Shown: positions 26,606 through 36,133 of the stretch, piece by piece
Layout of the letters: every line of letters starts with the position of its first letter
How positions within the stretch are numbered: the stretch's first letter is position 1
Origin: Bacteroidales bacterium UBA5287
GTDB taxonomy: Bacteria; Bacteroidota; Bacteroidia; Bacteroidales; Dysgonomonadaceae
DNA: 64,000 nucleotides
Direction: 5' to 3'
Assembly: GCA_002411345.1 (NCBI GenBank)
Contig: DHSL01000030.1
Span: 41,145-105,144 of the forward strand
The notes under the pieces: model-generated
What the model was told of the DNA's origin: nothing
The model's input: only the letters and a program-made list of their open reading frames with translations
The model's database searches: none
Program-made: the position numbers and the translations under genes

Positions 26606-26941
26606 TTAATTGTTCAACAATCGGTCGATATTTTCTATATAATCAAGTGAGTCATCCATGTGAAATGTCAATTCAGGAATTACACGAAGTTGTTTTCCAA
26701 CCCTTTTTCCCAAATTGTATCGTATTTCTTTTACGTTCTCATTTATATTCTGCAATAATTCATTTCCCTTTTCTGAGGGGAAAATACTCAGGTAAGCATG
26801 TGCAATCCCTAGATCCGGAGATACACGTACAGCGGTTACAGAAATTAATGTACCCTGCATTTTCTTTGTTTCTAAAAGAAACATTTCGCTTAATTCTTTT
26901 TGAATCAGCCTATTTATTTTTTGTTGTCTATTTGATTCCAT
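26606..26941 (-). CDS. rbfA: 30S ribosome-binding factor RbfA
   Basis: The 111-residue protein has the RbfA KH-like fold, with the start NRQQKINRLIQKELSEMF, then ISVTAVRVSPDLGIAHAYLSI and the end IPELTFHMDDSLDYIENIDRLL. It helps mature 16S rRNA and assemble the 30S subunit, especially in the cold. It usually sits with infB/nusA in proteobacteria. Here it lies one base after the O-methyltransferase gene and ahead of the LolC/E-like gene. Confidence 0.95.
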   Translation of the reverse strand: MESNRQQKINRLIQKELSEMFLLETKKMQGTLISVTAVRVSPDLGIAHAYLSIFPSEKGNELLQNINENVKEIRYNLGKRVGKQLRVIPELTFHMDDSLDYIENIDRLLNN

Positions 26942-26942
26942 A

Positions 26943-27581
26943 TTATTTCTTTCTGATAAAAGTTAATCCATCCCTCAAGGGAAGCATGACTTTTTCAACT
27001 CTAATGTCTTCTTTTAGTTTGTCGTTAAACTCGATAATTCCTTTCGTCTGCCAGTCGTTGCTGTCCACTTTTTGTGTCACCTTCCCATTCCACAGAGTGT
27101 TATCAGCAATTATGAATCCCCCTTTGCGAACTTTAGGTAAAGTAAGTTCATAATGTTTCCAATAAATTCGTTTATCTGCATCAATGAACGCCAGATCAAA
27201 GAAATCATCATCAAATTTAGGAATTATATCGCAAGCATCTCCCATATACAACCGAATCTTTTCTTTTTGTTCCGACTGATTAAGATATTTGCGAATAAAT
27301 GTCTCCATTTCGTCATCCTTTTCAATCGTATGAATCAATGCCTGTTCGCGGATTAATCCCTCAGCCATACAGATTGCAGAATATCCTGTATAAGTTCCCA
27401 CTTCAAGTACATGAAGTGGATTTATCATTTGAACAAGCATTTTCAATAATCTTCCTTGCAAATGTCCTGAAATCATTCGTGGATGCAGAAGATTTACGTT
27501 AGCATCCCTTACAAGTTCTTTCAGTAATTCCGGTTCCGGGTCGATATGTGTCAGAAGATAATTTTCTAACGATTCATTCAT
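26943..27581 (-). CDS. Class I SAM-dependent O-methyltransferase
   Basis: The 212-residue protein of the caffeoyl-CoA/catechol O-methyltransferase family shows the SAM loop VLEVGTYTGYSAI (about 58-70), an acidic ribose ligand region HTIEKDDEME, the metal-binding DLAFIDADK (about 130) and ADNTLWNGKV. These enzymes methylate catechols and related hydroxyls using a divalent metal. In Bacteroidetes the physiological acceptor is not known. It sits 12 bases after pyk and one base before rbfA inside the operon. Confidence 0.9.
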   Translation of the reverse strand: MNESLENYLLTHIDPEPELLKELVRDANVNLLHPRMISGHLQGRLLKMLVQMINPLHVLEVGTYTGYSAICMAEGLIREQALIHTIEKDDEMETFIRKYLNQSEQKEKIRLYMGDACDIIPKFDDDFFDLAFIDADKRIYWKHYELTLPKVRKGGFIIADNTLWNGKVTQKVDSNDWQTKGIIEFNDKLKEDIRVEKVMLPLRDGLTFIRKK

Positions 27582-27593
27582 TTATATTTACTT

Positions 27594-29066
27594 TTATAAT
27601 GTATAATCCGGTAGATTATATTTTTCTTTTGCCTCAATAATTTTCCAAGCTTCAGAGATATCAAGATAAGTTGTGCCACCGGTTTCACCGAAACTTCCAC
27701 CTAAATATGCCACTCTGTCTGTAGGTTCGATTAATCCTTTTTTAATCAAGCTCTTTATTGCGTACATAAAGTATGCCCTTCTGCTTTCTTTTGTGTTCTC
27801 TATTCCTCTTCCAGGAATATATTCAGCCGTAATCCCGTATGAAAGAGACAGTTCGCGCGCCAATCGCTCTGTTGTAGTAATTGCAAAAACAGGAACACCT
27901 CCTCTATAAGCCGCTAATACTCTGGCTGTTCTTCCTGTGTGACTATCCGTCACAATTGCTTTTACATTTAATTTTGCAGCCGACTTAACAGCTTGTTTTG
28001 CAAGAAAGGAAGTCACTTCAAATTCGTCATCCTGATTAAAAGGTACTCTGATATCATTTTCAGACATCTTAGTTTTTTCAGCTTCCAATGAGACATTTGT
28101 CATAGTTTGAACAGCTTCAACAGGATATTTACCATAAGCTGTTTCGCCACTGAGCATCATTGCATCAGTTCTATAAAAAATCGCATTTGCAATATCTGTT
28201 ATTTCTGCTCTTGTTGGACGCGGATTTTCGATCATTGAGTGCAGCATTTGGGTAGCGACTATGACTGGTTTCTTATGATGAACAGCTGTGCGAATTAGTT
28301 GTCTTTGAATTCCCGGAATCTTTTCTTGTGGAACTTCAATTCCCAAGTCGCCTCTTGCAATCATTATACCATAAGCATGATCCAGAATTTCGTCTGCATT
28401 ATCCACCCCTTCCTGATTTTCTATCTTCGCAATGATTTTTATTGAGCTGTTATGTTCATCCAAGATTTCCTGCACAGCCAATACATCTTCTTTTGATCTC
28501 ACAAAAGAATGAGCGATGAAATCGATATTGTTATCAATTGCAAACAATATGTTTTTTTTATCTTTTTCAGTAAGTGAAGGGAGATTGATTCTAACCCCCG
28601 GGATATTAACACTTTTTCTACTACCTACAACACCTTCGTTCTGAACAATGCAAAGTAAATGATCAGGTTGAACCTCTATCACTTTCAGTTCAACTTCGCC
28701 ATCATCGATCAATATACTTTCACCTACTTTCATATCGAGTACAATATTATTGTACGATACATAAATGCACTTATTAGAAGATAAATTTTCTATTCCCCCT
28801 TTTACCAGAATCTGGTCGCCAATATGTAGTTCAATAGGATTTTCAGTTATTGAAGTTCGTATTTCCGGACCTTTTGTATCGATTAATAATGCTATTCTGT
28901 TTGATACAGCTCGCACATTATTTATAATCTTCAGAAATCCCTCTTCATTTAAATGAGCAGAGTTCATTCTGACAACATCCATTCCGACATCAAAAAGTTG
29001 TTGAAGAAAGGGAACATCACATCGTTTATCTGAAATAGTAGCAACAATTTTTGTATGGTTATGCAT
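27594..29066 (-). CDS. pyk: Pyruvate kinase
   Basis: The 490-residue enzyme catalyses the last step of glycolysis, PEP + ADP to pyruvate + ATP. Motifs are TKIVATISDKRC at the start, the active-site RMNSAH (the usual R-N-S-H residues are kept), DTKGPEIRT, the signature MIARGDLGIEVPQEKIP with its metal ligands, and the 1-4 barrel end SGETAYGKYPVE. A C-terminal regulatory domain (about 350-490) is present, with the TDSHTGRTARVLAAYR pocket. It is the second gene of the aroQ operon, 22 bases after aroQ. Confidence 0.97.
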   Translation of the reverse strand: MHNHTKIVATISDKRCDVPFLQQLFDVGMDVVRMNSAHLNEEGFLKIINNVRAVSNRIALLIDTKGPEIRTSITENPIELHIGDQILVKGGIENLSSNKCIYVSYNNIVLDMKVGESILIDDGEVELKVIEVQPDHLLCIVQNEGVVGSRKSVNIPGVRINLPSLTEKDKKNILFAIDNNIDFIAHSFVRSKEDVLAVQEILDEHNSSIKIIAKIENQEGVDNADEILDHAYGIMIARGDLGIEVPQEKIPGIQRQLIRTAVHHKKPVIVATQMLHSMIENPRPTRAEITDIANAIFYRTDAMMLSGETAYGKYPVEAVQTMTNVSLEAEKTKMSENDIRVPFNQDDEFEVTSFLAKQAVKSAAKLNVKAIVTDSHTGRTARVLAAYRGGVPVFAITTTERLARELSLSYGITAEYIPGRGIENTKESRRAYFMYAIKSLIKKGLIEPTDRVAYLGGSFGETGGTTYLDISEAWKIIEAKEKYNLPDYTL

Positions 29067-29088
29067 ATTGTTTAATTTGTTTTTAATT

Positions 29089-29523
29089 TTACTTATTACT
29101 TAAATACTTGTATTTAATCGCATCAATTGCAAGACGGTAGGAATCCATTCCAAACCCTGCAATCACACCTTCGCAAACGGCTGACAGCATTGATTTGTGA
29201 CGGAATTCTTCACGTGCGTGAACATTTGATATATGTACCTCAATAACTGGTGTGGTAACTGCCTTAATTGCATCACGAATAGCTACTGAAGTATGTGTGT
29301 ATCCACCGGCATTTAGAACAATTCCATCAAAGTCAAATCCACATTCTTGAATCTTGTTAATCAATTCACCTTCCACATTAGATTGATAATACTCAAGTTC
29401 AATATCAGAATATATTTGGTGTAATCGCTCTAAATAATCGTTGAAAGAGCTTTTCCCATAAACTGCTGGTTCTCTGACTCCAAGCAGGTTTAGGTTTGGA
29501 CCATTAATGATTTGAATCTTCAT
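29089..29523 (-). CDS. aroQ: Type II 3-dehydroquinate dehydratase
   Basis: The third step of the shikimate pathway is dehydration of 3-dehydroquinate. I choose the ATG at 29523 (MKIQIINGPNLNLLGVREP) over the in-frame ATG at 29547. The family always starts at this motif, and a -7 promoter box overlaps the earlier ATG. Counting from there (144 residues), the catalytic Tyr in AVYGKS, the NAGGYTHTSVAIRDA loop and the HISNVHAREEFRHKS segment are all present, as in dodecameric type II enzymes. It is the first gene of the six-gene operon running to ugd. Confidence 0.96.
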   Translation of the reverse strand: MKIQIINGPNLNLLGVREPAVYGKSSFNDYLERLHQIYSDIELEYYQSNVEGELINKIQECGFDFDGIVLNAGGYTHTSVAIRDAIKAVTTPVIEVHISNVHAREEFRHKSMLSAVCEGVIAGFGMDSYRLAIDAIKYKYLSNK

Positions 29524-29544
29524 ACCTAATTTAATATTTATATG

Positions 29545-29552
29545 CAAAGATA
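29545..29552 (-). promoter_or_regulatory. Putative -7 box for the aroQ-pyk-ugd operon
   Basis: TATCTTTG on the minus strand lies 21 bases upstream of the aroQ ATG at 29523. A start point just downstream would exclude the longer aroQ frame. No clear -33 TTG is seen at 19-20 bases. Confidence 0.55.
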
Positions 29553-29600
29553 CGATTTTTATTTATCTGTCATATCGTTTATTGATATGGTTGTAAAACA

Positions 29601-29627
29601 TAAGCGACCACTTTTCGTGGTCGCTTA
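29601..29627 (-). terminator. Hairpin terminator after PFOR
   Basis: An 11-bp perfect stem, TAAGCGACCAC with GTGGTCGCTTA, has a five-base loop and is followed on the minus strand by a moderately T-rich TTATGTTTTAC. It lies 54 bases beyond the PFOR stop codon and before the aroQ promoter. Confidence 0.75.
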
Positions 29628-29680
29628 TCAAATATATTAGAAAATGTGTAACTTTTCTTTTTTGGTTATATCAATAATCT

Positions 29681-32600
29681 TTAATTTTCAGAAGTTGCAT
29701 GAGCAAAAAAGTCGGCATCAACTAGTCTTTTATAAGACCTATATCTCCACTGCGCATTTTCCTTAGCTGCTTTGAATAATTCAGCCGCTTGATCGGGGAA
29801 TGCTTTTTCAAGCGAAGTGTAACGAACTTCGTGATGTAAGAAATCGTTAAACTTATCCCATTGTGGTTCTTTGCTATCCAAGATAAATGGATTCTTTCCT
29901 TCTTCCTCTAATCTTGGGTCGTAGCGCCACAAATGCCAATATCCACATTCAACAGCATCTTTTTCTTCTGCCTGAGCTTTTCCCATTCCACCTTTAATAC
30001 CATGACTGATACATGGAGAATAAGCAATAATCAGAGATGGTCCGTTGTAAGATTCCGCTTCCTTAAGTGCTTTCAAGAACTGGCCTTGGTTTGCCCCCAT
30101 TGCTACTTGAGCCACATAAACATATCCGTAAGTTGTTGCAATCATACCAAGATCTTTTTTACGAATGCGTTTACCTGCAGCAGCAAATTTAGCCACAGCA
30201 GCTGTTGGCGTTGATTTTGAAGATTGACCTCCGGTATTTGAATACACTTCTGTATCGAGTACCAATACATTTATATCTTCGCCCATTGCCAATACGTGAT
30301 CCAAGCCACCGTAACCAATATCATAAGCCCAACCATCGCCACCAAATATCCAGATTGATTTCTTTGTCAGAAATTTCTCAAGTGACATTATTTCTTTAGC
30401 GATCTCATTTTCCACGTCTTTCAAAGTTTCTTTTACTTTGTTAGATGCATCTTTAGACTTATCACTATCGGTCATGCTATCAATCCATTCCTGGAATATT
30501 GTTTTTTGCTCTTCAGTAAACTGATCAGATTGAATCGCATTCTCCATCAGTGTCTGTATGCGGTTACGCATTGATTTATGAGCAAGTATATATCCGAAAC
30601 CAAATTCAGCATTGTCTTCGAACAGTGAGTTTGCCCATGCCGGTCCTTTACCTTCAGGGTTTGTGGTATAAGGTGTTGCAGGAGCTGAAGCACCATATAT
30701 AGAAGAACAACCAGTTGCGTTTGCAATAATCATGTGATCACCATATAATTGTGTAACCAATTTGATATAAGGTGTTTCACCGCAACCAGAGCAAGCTCCT
30801 GAGAATTCAAATAATGGCTGTGCAAACTGAGAATTCTTTACATTAAGTTTTACATCAACAAGATGAGCTTTACTTGTTACTTTATCAACCATATAGTCCC
30901 AATTGTTTTGGTTTTCAAATTGAGATTCAATTGGTTTCATAACAAGAGCTTTACCGGTCTTTTTACCTGGACAAACATCGGCACAATTTCCGCAACCCAA
31001 GCAATCAAGCACATTAACCTGAATACGGAATCCCATTCCTTCGAATTGTTTTCCTTGTGCTTTTAGAATATCAATCCCTTCACCTAAACCATTCTGTTCA
31101 TCTTGATCAAGAACAAACGGACGAATTGTTGCGTGAGGACAAACATAAGCACATTGGTTACACTGAATACAGTTTTCAGCATCCCATTCCGGAACAAGTG
31201 CAGCCACTCCTCGTTTCTCATATTTTGTTGTTCCGTTATCCCAAGTTCCATCTTCACGTCCTTTAAATACAGACACAGGAAGATCATATCCTCGTTGAGC
31301 ATTTATTGGTCGTACGACTTTCTGAATAAATTCAGGAGCATCGTCTTTAACATCAGCTGCAACAACGATATCAGCCCATTCCGCAGGTACATCAACTTTC
31401 TCAACATCACCTCCACGATCTACGGCAGCGTAATTCATCTTAACAACATCTTCACCTTTCTTACCGTAAGATTTCACAATGAATTTCTTCATTTGTTCAA
31501 CCGCCAATTCGTAAGGGATCACATTAGATATTTTAAAGAATGCCGACTGCAAAATAGTATTGGTTCTATTACCCAATCCAATCTCTGAAGCAATCTTAGT
31601 TGCATTAATAATATAGAAGTTGATATTTTTTTGTGCAAAATATTTTTTAATATGGTCAGGCAAATGATTTCCTACTTCTTCTTTACTCCATAGAGAGTTG
31701 AGCAGAAATGTTCCACCATCTTTCAAGCCACGAGTCACATCATATAAATGTAAATAAGCAGGAACATGGCATGCCACGAAGTTAGGTGTGTTCACCAAAT
31801 ATGTTGATCGTATAGGTGTGTTACCAAAGCGAAGGTGTGAACTTGTGAATCCTCCTGATTTTTTAGAGTCATAAGCAAAATATGCCTGAACATATTTATC
31901 AGTATTATCTCCAATAATTTTGATAGAGTTTTTATTTGCACCAACTGTACCATCTGAACCTAAACCATAAAATTTAGCTTCATAAGTAGTTTCATCCATT
32001 GCAACTTCCTCTTTAACAGGAAGAGACTTGAATGTAACATCATCTACAATACCTATAGTAAAATCATTTTTTGGCAATGCCATTGACAAGTTTTCATAAA
32101 CAGAAAGAATTTGTCCAGGAGTTGTATCTTTAGATGAAAGTCCATAAATACCACCCACGATTTCCGGAGCGTTCTCTTTTCCATAGAAACAATCTTTTGT
32201 ATCGAGATATAAAGGTTGGCCAAGAGCTCCCGGTTCTTTTGTTCTATCCAACACAGCAATTCGTTTAGCTGTTTTTGGAATAACTGAAAGGAATGCCTCT
32301 GCTTTGAATGGACGATAAAGATGAACAGCAACAACTCCAACTTTTTCTCCCTTTGAAGTAAGATAATCTACTGCTTCACGAATGGTTTCTGTGACAGATC
32401 CCATTGCAATAATAACTCTATCAGCCTCAGGATCGCCATAATAGTCAAACAAGCCATATTTACGTCCTGTTATTTCTGCCAATTTACCCAGATATTTTTC
32501 AACGATACCCGGAACTGCATCATAAAATGGATTTGCCGCTTCACGCCCTTGAAAATACACATCATCATTTTGTGCTGTGCCTCTAGTTACAGGTGCATCG

Positions 32601-33235
32601 GGTGTTAAAGCTCTTTTTCTGAAAGCAGCTAAAGCCTCTTGATTTAAAAGAGGAGCAATCTCTTCAGTGCTCAAAGCCTCAATTTTCTGTATTTCGTGAG
32701 AAGTACGGAATCCATCAAAAAAATGTAAGAAAGGAACCCTACTTTCAATAGCACATAAATGTGCAACGGCAGCCAAATCCATCACTTCTTGTACGGATCC
32801 AGTTGCAAACAATGCAAAACCTGTTGGTCTAGCAGCCATAACGTCTTGTTGATCGCCAAAAATTGACAATGCTTGCGAGGCAATGGCGCGAGCAGAAACA
32901 TGAAATACTGCAGGTAGTAATTCTCCTGCCATCTTATACATATTGGGCAACATCAGGAGTAAACCTTGTGATGCCGTAAATGTTGTTGTTAGAGCACCTG
33001 CTTGTAACGAGCCATGAACAGCTCCTGCAGCACCGGCTTCTGATTGCATTTCCTGAACCAAGACAGGTTGTCCGAAAATGTTCTTACGTCCAGCGGCAGC
33101 CCATTCATCTACATATTCTGCCATAGTAGTTGAAGGTGTGATTGGGTAAATAGATGCTACTTCAGTAAACATATATGCTATATGAGCAGCAGCTTGATTA
33201 CCATCGCAGGTCAAATAAGTTTTTTTCTTTGCCAT
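29681..33235 (-). CDS. nifJ: Pyruvate:ferredoxin (flavodoxin) oxidoreductase
   Basis: The 1,184-residue single-chain PFOR decarboxylates pyruvate to acetyl-CoA and CO2 and reduces ferredoxin, a key anaerobic step. In order it has the alpha domain (YPITPSTTMAEYVDEWA), the domain II GSVTETIREAVDYL, the gamma domain, and two 4Fe-4S clusters in CIQCNQCAYVCPHA (about 690) and CLGCGNCADVCPG (about 745). The TPP-binding beta domain has SGACSGCGETPY (about 825), ATGCSSIYGASAP and IFGGDGWAYDIGYGG (about 970). All cluster cysteines are present. It is transcribed alone, with a TACTTTTG box upstream (minus, 33319-33326) and a terminator downstream. Confidence 0.97.
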   Translation of the reverse strand: MAKKKTYLTCDGNQAAAHIAYMFTEVASIYPITPSTTMAEYVDEWAAAGRKNIFGQPVLVQEMQSEAGAAGAVHGSLQAGALTTTFTASQGLLLMLPNMYKMAGELLPAVFHVSARAIASQALSIFGDQQDVMAARPTGFALFATGSVQEVMDLAAVAHLCAIESRVPFLHFFDGFRTSHEIQKIEALSTEEIAPLLNQEALAAFRKRALTPDAPVTRGTAQNDDVYFQGREAANPFYDAVPGIVEKYLGKLAEITGRKYGLFDYYGDPEADRVIIAMGSVTETIREAVDYLTSKGEKVGVVAVHLYRPFKAEAFLSVIPKTAKRIAVLDRTKEPGALGQPLYLDTKDCFYGKENAPEIVGGIYGLSSKDTTPGQILSVYENLSMALPKNDFTIGIVDDVTFKSLPVKEEVAMDETTYEAKFYGLGSDGTVGANKNSIKIIGDNTDKYVQAYFAYDSKKSGGFTSSHLRFGNTPIRSTYLVNTPNFVACHVPAYLHLYDVTRGLKDGGTFLLNSLWSKEEVGNHLPDHIKKYFAQKNINFYIINATKIASEIGLGNRTNTILQSAFFKISNVIPYELAVEQMKKFIVKSYGKKGEDVVKMNYAAVDRGGDVEKVDVPAEWADIVVAADVKDDAPEFIQKVVRPINAQRGYDLPVSVFKGREDGTWDNGTTKYEKRGVAALVPEWDAENCIQCNQCAYVCPHATIRPFVLDQDEQNGLGEGIDILKAQGKQFEGMGFRIQVNVLDCLGCGNCADVCPGKKTGKALVMKPIESQFENQNNWDYMVDKVTSKAHLVDVKLNVKNSQFAQPLFEFSGACSGCGETPYIKLVTQLYGDHMIIANATGCSSIYGASAPATPYTTNPEGKGPAWANSLFEDNAEFGFGYILAHKSMRNRIQTLMENAIQSDQFTEEQKTIFQEWIDSMTDSDKSKDASNKVKETLKDVENEIAKEIMSLEKFLTKKSIWIFGGDGWAYDIGYGGLDHVLAMGEDINVLVLDTEVYSNTGGQSSKSTPTAAVAKFAAAGKRIRKKDLGMIATTYGYVYVAQVAMGANQGQFLKALKEAESYNGPSLIIAYSPCISHGIKGGMGKAQAEEKDAVECGYWHLWRYDPRLEEEGKNPFILDSKEPQWDKFNDFLHHEVRYTSLEKAFPDQAAELFKAAKENAQWRYRSYKRLVDADFFAHATSEN

Positions 33236-33546
33236 AAATAATCTTATTGAATTTTTGTATGAAAAAAATTAGTTTAATGTTTTGGATTGACGAAGTTAGT
33301 ATAAAATTATGAATCCCACAAAAGTATATAAACTTAAAATACATTATAAATATCTTATATAATTATTCGCATCTACTCTTATCAATATCTGTAAATGAAT
33401 TTATTTTATAAGATTAACAACACAAGTGTTAAATATAACTTACAAACATCTTGCGACTTAGTCTTTTATGCTAAAAAACATTAAACATACAATTTGTAAT
33501 TGATTAAACTAATTACAATTTAGACATTAATCATTAAAAAAGGACG
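33236..33546. other. AT-rich intergenic region, PFOR leader
   Basis: This 311-base stretch between asparaginase and PFOR has no gene that I can support. A minus-strand TACTTTTG (33319-33326) is a candidate -7 element about 84 bases upstream of the PFOR ATG. I see no terminator hairpin with a T run for asparaginase here. Confidence 0.5.
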
Positions 33547-34587
33547 TCATCGATTTGTTAATTCACCTCTTAATGATTTTGGCATAAGCTTACCCACTTC
33601 ATTTGGCAAATACCCCATACCAAAAAGAAACATCATTTTAGCTAAAGCAGCTTCAGTAGTCATATCATACCCACTTACAACACCATGTTTCTCCAGATTT
33701 TGACCCGTTTCATATCTATGCATGACAACACTCCCATAAAGGCATTGCGTAATATTCACTATCACCAAATTATGATTATCGGCATATTCCAATTCCTCAA
33801 CAAACCAATCATCCAATAATGCGTTACCAGAGCCATAAGTTTCCAAAACGACCCCTTTGAGAGAAGGAATTGACAAAATAGCAGAAACCGTTTCTCTTGT
33901 AATTCCAGGAAAAAGGCGTAAAACCACCACATGATTATCAAGATTATAAGAAAAGCGAGTTGGTAATTCCTGATTTGGTTTTAATATCCCATCGTAATCA
34001 TATTTTATATCAACACCTGTTTCTGCCAATACTTTATAATTTGGGCTACTGAAAGCGCTAAAGTTTTCAGCATTCACTTTCGTCGTTCGGTTTCCACGTA
34101 ATAATATATTCTGAAAATAAATACAAACCTCAGGAACTATTGGTAAGCCCTCATCATCTTTACTTGCCGCAATTTCCAATGCAGTAATAAGATTCTCTTT
34201 GCCATCGGTTCGTAATTTTCCTATGGGCAGTTGAGAGCCTGTCAATATCACAGGTTTGGTTAAATTACTGAACATAAAGCTCAAAGCAGAAGCAGTATAT
34301 GCCATTGTATCAGTACCATGCAATATTACGAAACCATCAAAACTATTAAAATTCTCTTCTATAACATGAACCATTTCTTTCCACTTATCAGGTGAAATTT
34401 CTGATGAATCGAGAGGAGGATTAAAAAGATAGGTTTGAATATTAAAGTTCAAACGTGAAAGTTCAGACATATTGTGCGTTAAATGATCAAAATTAAAAGG
34501 TTCAAGACCTCCTGTTTGAGTATTTTCTATCATTCCGATAGTTCCCCCAGTATAAATGAGCAAAACGCTATTGCAATTATCAGTCAT
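33547..34587 (-). CDS. ansA: Type I (cytosolic) L-asparaginase
   Basis: The 346-residue enzyme hydrolyses L-asparagine to aspartate and ammonia. The two catalytic Thr motifs are clear: IYTGGTIGM (Thr16 or Thr13 region) and ILHGTDTMAYT (Thr92, Asp93). A conserved partner region is TGSQLPIGKLRTDG. No signal peptide is present, and the length matches the AnsA type rather than the periplasmic AnsB type. The gene stands alone on the minus strand, divergent from the SDR at 34764. Confidence 0.94.
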   Translation of the reverse strand: MTDNCNSVLLIYTGGTIGMIENTQTGGLEPFNFDHLTHNMSELSRLNFNIQTYLFNPPLDSSEISPDKWKEMVHVIEENFNSFDGFVILHGTDTMAYTASALSFMFSNLTKPVILTGSQLPIGKLRTDGKENLITALEIAASKDDEGLPIVPEVCIYFQNILLRGNRTTKVNAENFSAFSSPNYKVLAETGVDIKYDYDGILKPNQELPTRFSYNLDNHVVVLRLFPGITRETVSAILSIPSLKGVVLETYGSGNALLDDWFVEELEYADNHNLVIVNITQCLYGSVVMHRYETGQNLEKHGVVSGYDMTTEAALAKMMFLFGMGYLPNEVGKLMPKSLRGELTNR

Positions 34588-34763
34588 ACTATATTATTTT
34601 TTGTAAAAGTAGCAAAATGAAAGGATTATACCATATTTATATTATAGAACTTTATTAATTTTAAAAAGATTAAGCTATCTTTATAGTATGAATTTTATCG
34701 ATTAAGATGTATCATTATAATTGAATCCATGCAGTTAATTTAAACATATAAAAAGCTAAAGAA

Positions 34764-35534
34764 ATGAAAAATTACTTTGATTTTACAGGACAAGTCGCCT
34801 TTATAACCGGTGCATCTTCCGGTTTAGGTCTTCAGATGTCGAGAGCATTAGCAAGCAAAGGCGCAAACATTGTGTTAGTTGCAAGAAGAGAAGACAGATT
34901 AATTAGTATTGCCAAAGAAATTAAAGACGAATTCAAGGTAGAATGTCTTCCTGTGAAATGTGATATCACCAATTTAGAACAAGTTCAAAGCGCAGTTACA
35001 AGAGCCATTGACACATTCGGAAAAATTGACATTTTGGTCAACAATGCCGGAACAGGAATGATTTGTTCTACAGAGGAAGTCTCAGACGAAGAACTTCTAA
35101 GAGAAATCAATGTTGATTTATTAGGTGTTTTCCGTTGTTCGAGAGAAGTGGGTAAATTTATGATCAAAGCAGGATATGGGCGTATCATAAATATTGCATC
35201 AATTTATGGATTAGTTGGAAACATGCAATCACCCTGTGCTCCTTATCATGCGGCGAAAGGTGGAGTTGTGAATTTAACCCGAGCACTTGCAGCCGAATGG
35301 GGCAAATACGGAATCACAGTTAACTGCATTTGTCCAGGATATTTTGAAACCGAGCTTACGAGAGATATTCTTAAAACAAAGGAATTTCAAGAATTTGTAA
35401 GTCGCGAAGACCCATTAGGTCGTTATGGGAACGAGGGCGAATTAGACACCACTATACTTTATCTTGCCGATCAAAATTCAAGTTATGTAAATGGTGTTAA
35501 CCTACCTGTAGATGGTGGTTATACCTGTATTTAA
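34764..35534 (+). CDS. SDR family oxidoreductase, gluconate 5-dehydrogenase-like
   Basis: The 256-residue classical SDR has the cofactor motif TGASSGLG (about 15-22), NNAGTG, catalytic Tyr and Lys in YHAAKGG and a C-terminal end with NGVNLPVDGGYTCI. That pattern is shared by gluconate 5-dehydrogenase (IdnO/KduD) and 3-oxoacyl-ACP reductases. The start TFGKIDILVNNAG and the RALAAEWGKYGITVN section favour the polyol/sugar group. No sugar-acid genes are near, so the substrate is open. It lies 68 bases ahead of the OsmC gene on the same strand. Confidence 0.75.
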   Translation: MKNYFDFTGQVAFITGASSGLGLQMSRALASKGANIVLVARREDRLISIAKEIKDEFKVECLPVKCDITNLEQVQSAVTRAIDTFGKIDILVNNAGTGMICSTEEVSDEELLREINVDLLGVFRCSREVGKFMIKAGYGRIINIASIYGLVGNMQSPCAPYHAAKGGVVNLTRALAAEWGKYGITVNCICPGYFETELTRDILKTKEFQEFVSREDPLGRYGNEGELDTTILYLADQNSSYVNGVNLPVDGGYTCI

Positions 35535-35602
35535 AAGAACATTATTCCAATTAAACTGTTGTTAAATCAATTAATCAATATAATTATAATTAAAACAAGA
35601 TT

Positions 35603-36025
35603 ATGGCAACACATTCAACAAAGACCATTTGGCGCAAAAACAATATTTTTGACACAGAGTTGGACGGTCACATAATAACAACAGATCTTTCAAAAGAATC
35701 AGGTGGTGATGACGCAGGTCCGAGGCCAAAGAAGTTATTACTTGTTGCAGCAGCAGGATGTACAGGATTAGACATTGTAAATATTGTTCGTAAAATGCGA
35801 ATAGAATTAAAAGGTCTTGATATCCGAATTGATGCAGAAATGAAAGATGAAGACCCAAAGTATTACACATCACTAAAAGTTATATATATCTTCACCGGGA
35901 AAGATTTACCAAGAAATAAACTTGAACGTGCCTGTCAGCTATCGTTTGACGAATATTGTGGTGTTATTGCGACATTTAAGCAAGGTATTCCTGTAACTTA
36001 CGAAATCCAAATCATTGAAGAATAA
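35603..36025 (+). CDS. OsmC family protein
   Basis: The 140-residue OsmC/YhfA-type protein has the redox Cys pair expected for peroxide or organic hydroperoxide reduction: Cys53 in AAAGCTGLDIVN and Cys119 in FDEYCGVIA (Cys111 is a third). It lacks a signal peptide. The start TKTIWRKNNIFDTELDGH is typical of the Bacteroidetes members. It follows the SDR at the same orientation with a 68-base gap. Whether it acts on hydroperoxides is not shown by the sequence alone. Confidence 0.85.
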   Translation: MATHSTKTIWRKNNIFDTELDGHIITTDLSKESGGDDAGPRPKKLLLVAAAGCTGLDIVNIVRKMRIELKGLDIRIDAEMKDEDPKYYTSLKVIYIFTGKDLPRNKLERACQLSFDEYCGVIATFKQGIPVTYEIQIIEE

Positions 36026-36039
36026 AAACATCTATCTTA

Positions 36040-36070
36040 TTGGCAAAAAGGGCACTTTTTGTTATCTTTG
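36040..36070 (+). promoter_or_regulatory. Consensus promoter for pgk
   Basis: TTG (36040-36042), a 20-base spacer and TATCTTTG (36063-36070) form a good Bacteroidetes promoter. It ends about 63 bases upstream of the pgk ATG, so pgk is transcribed independently of the OsmC gene. Confidence 0.75.
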
Positions 36071-36133
36071 CAAGGTTTTTTTGTAAACACCAATTAAAAA
36101 AGTTTATTAACACTACAAAAAATACATATCATT

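Noticed and set aside
31103..31588. 161-residue open frame antisense to PFOR
   Set aside because: It is contained within the nifJ cluster-binding region, which is unmistakable on the minus strand.
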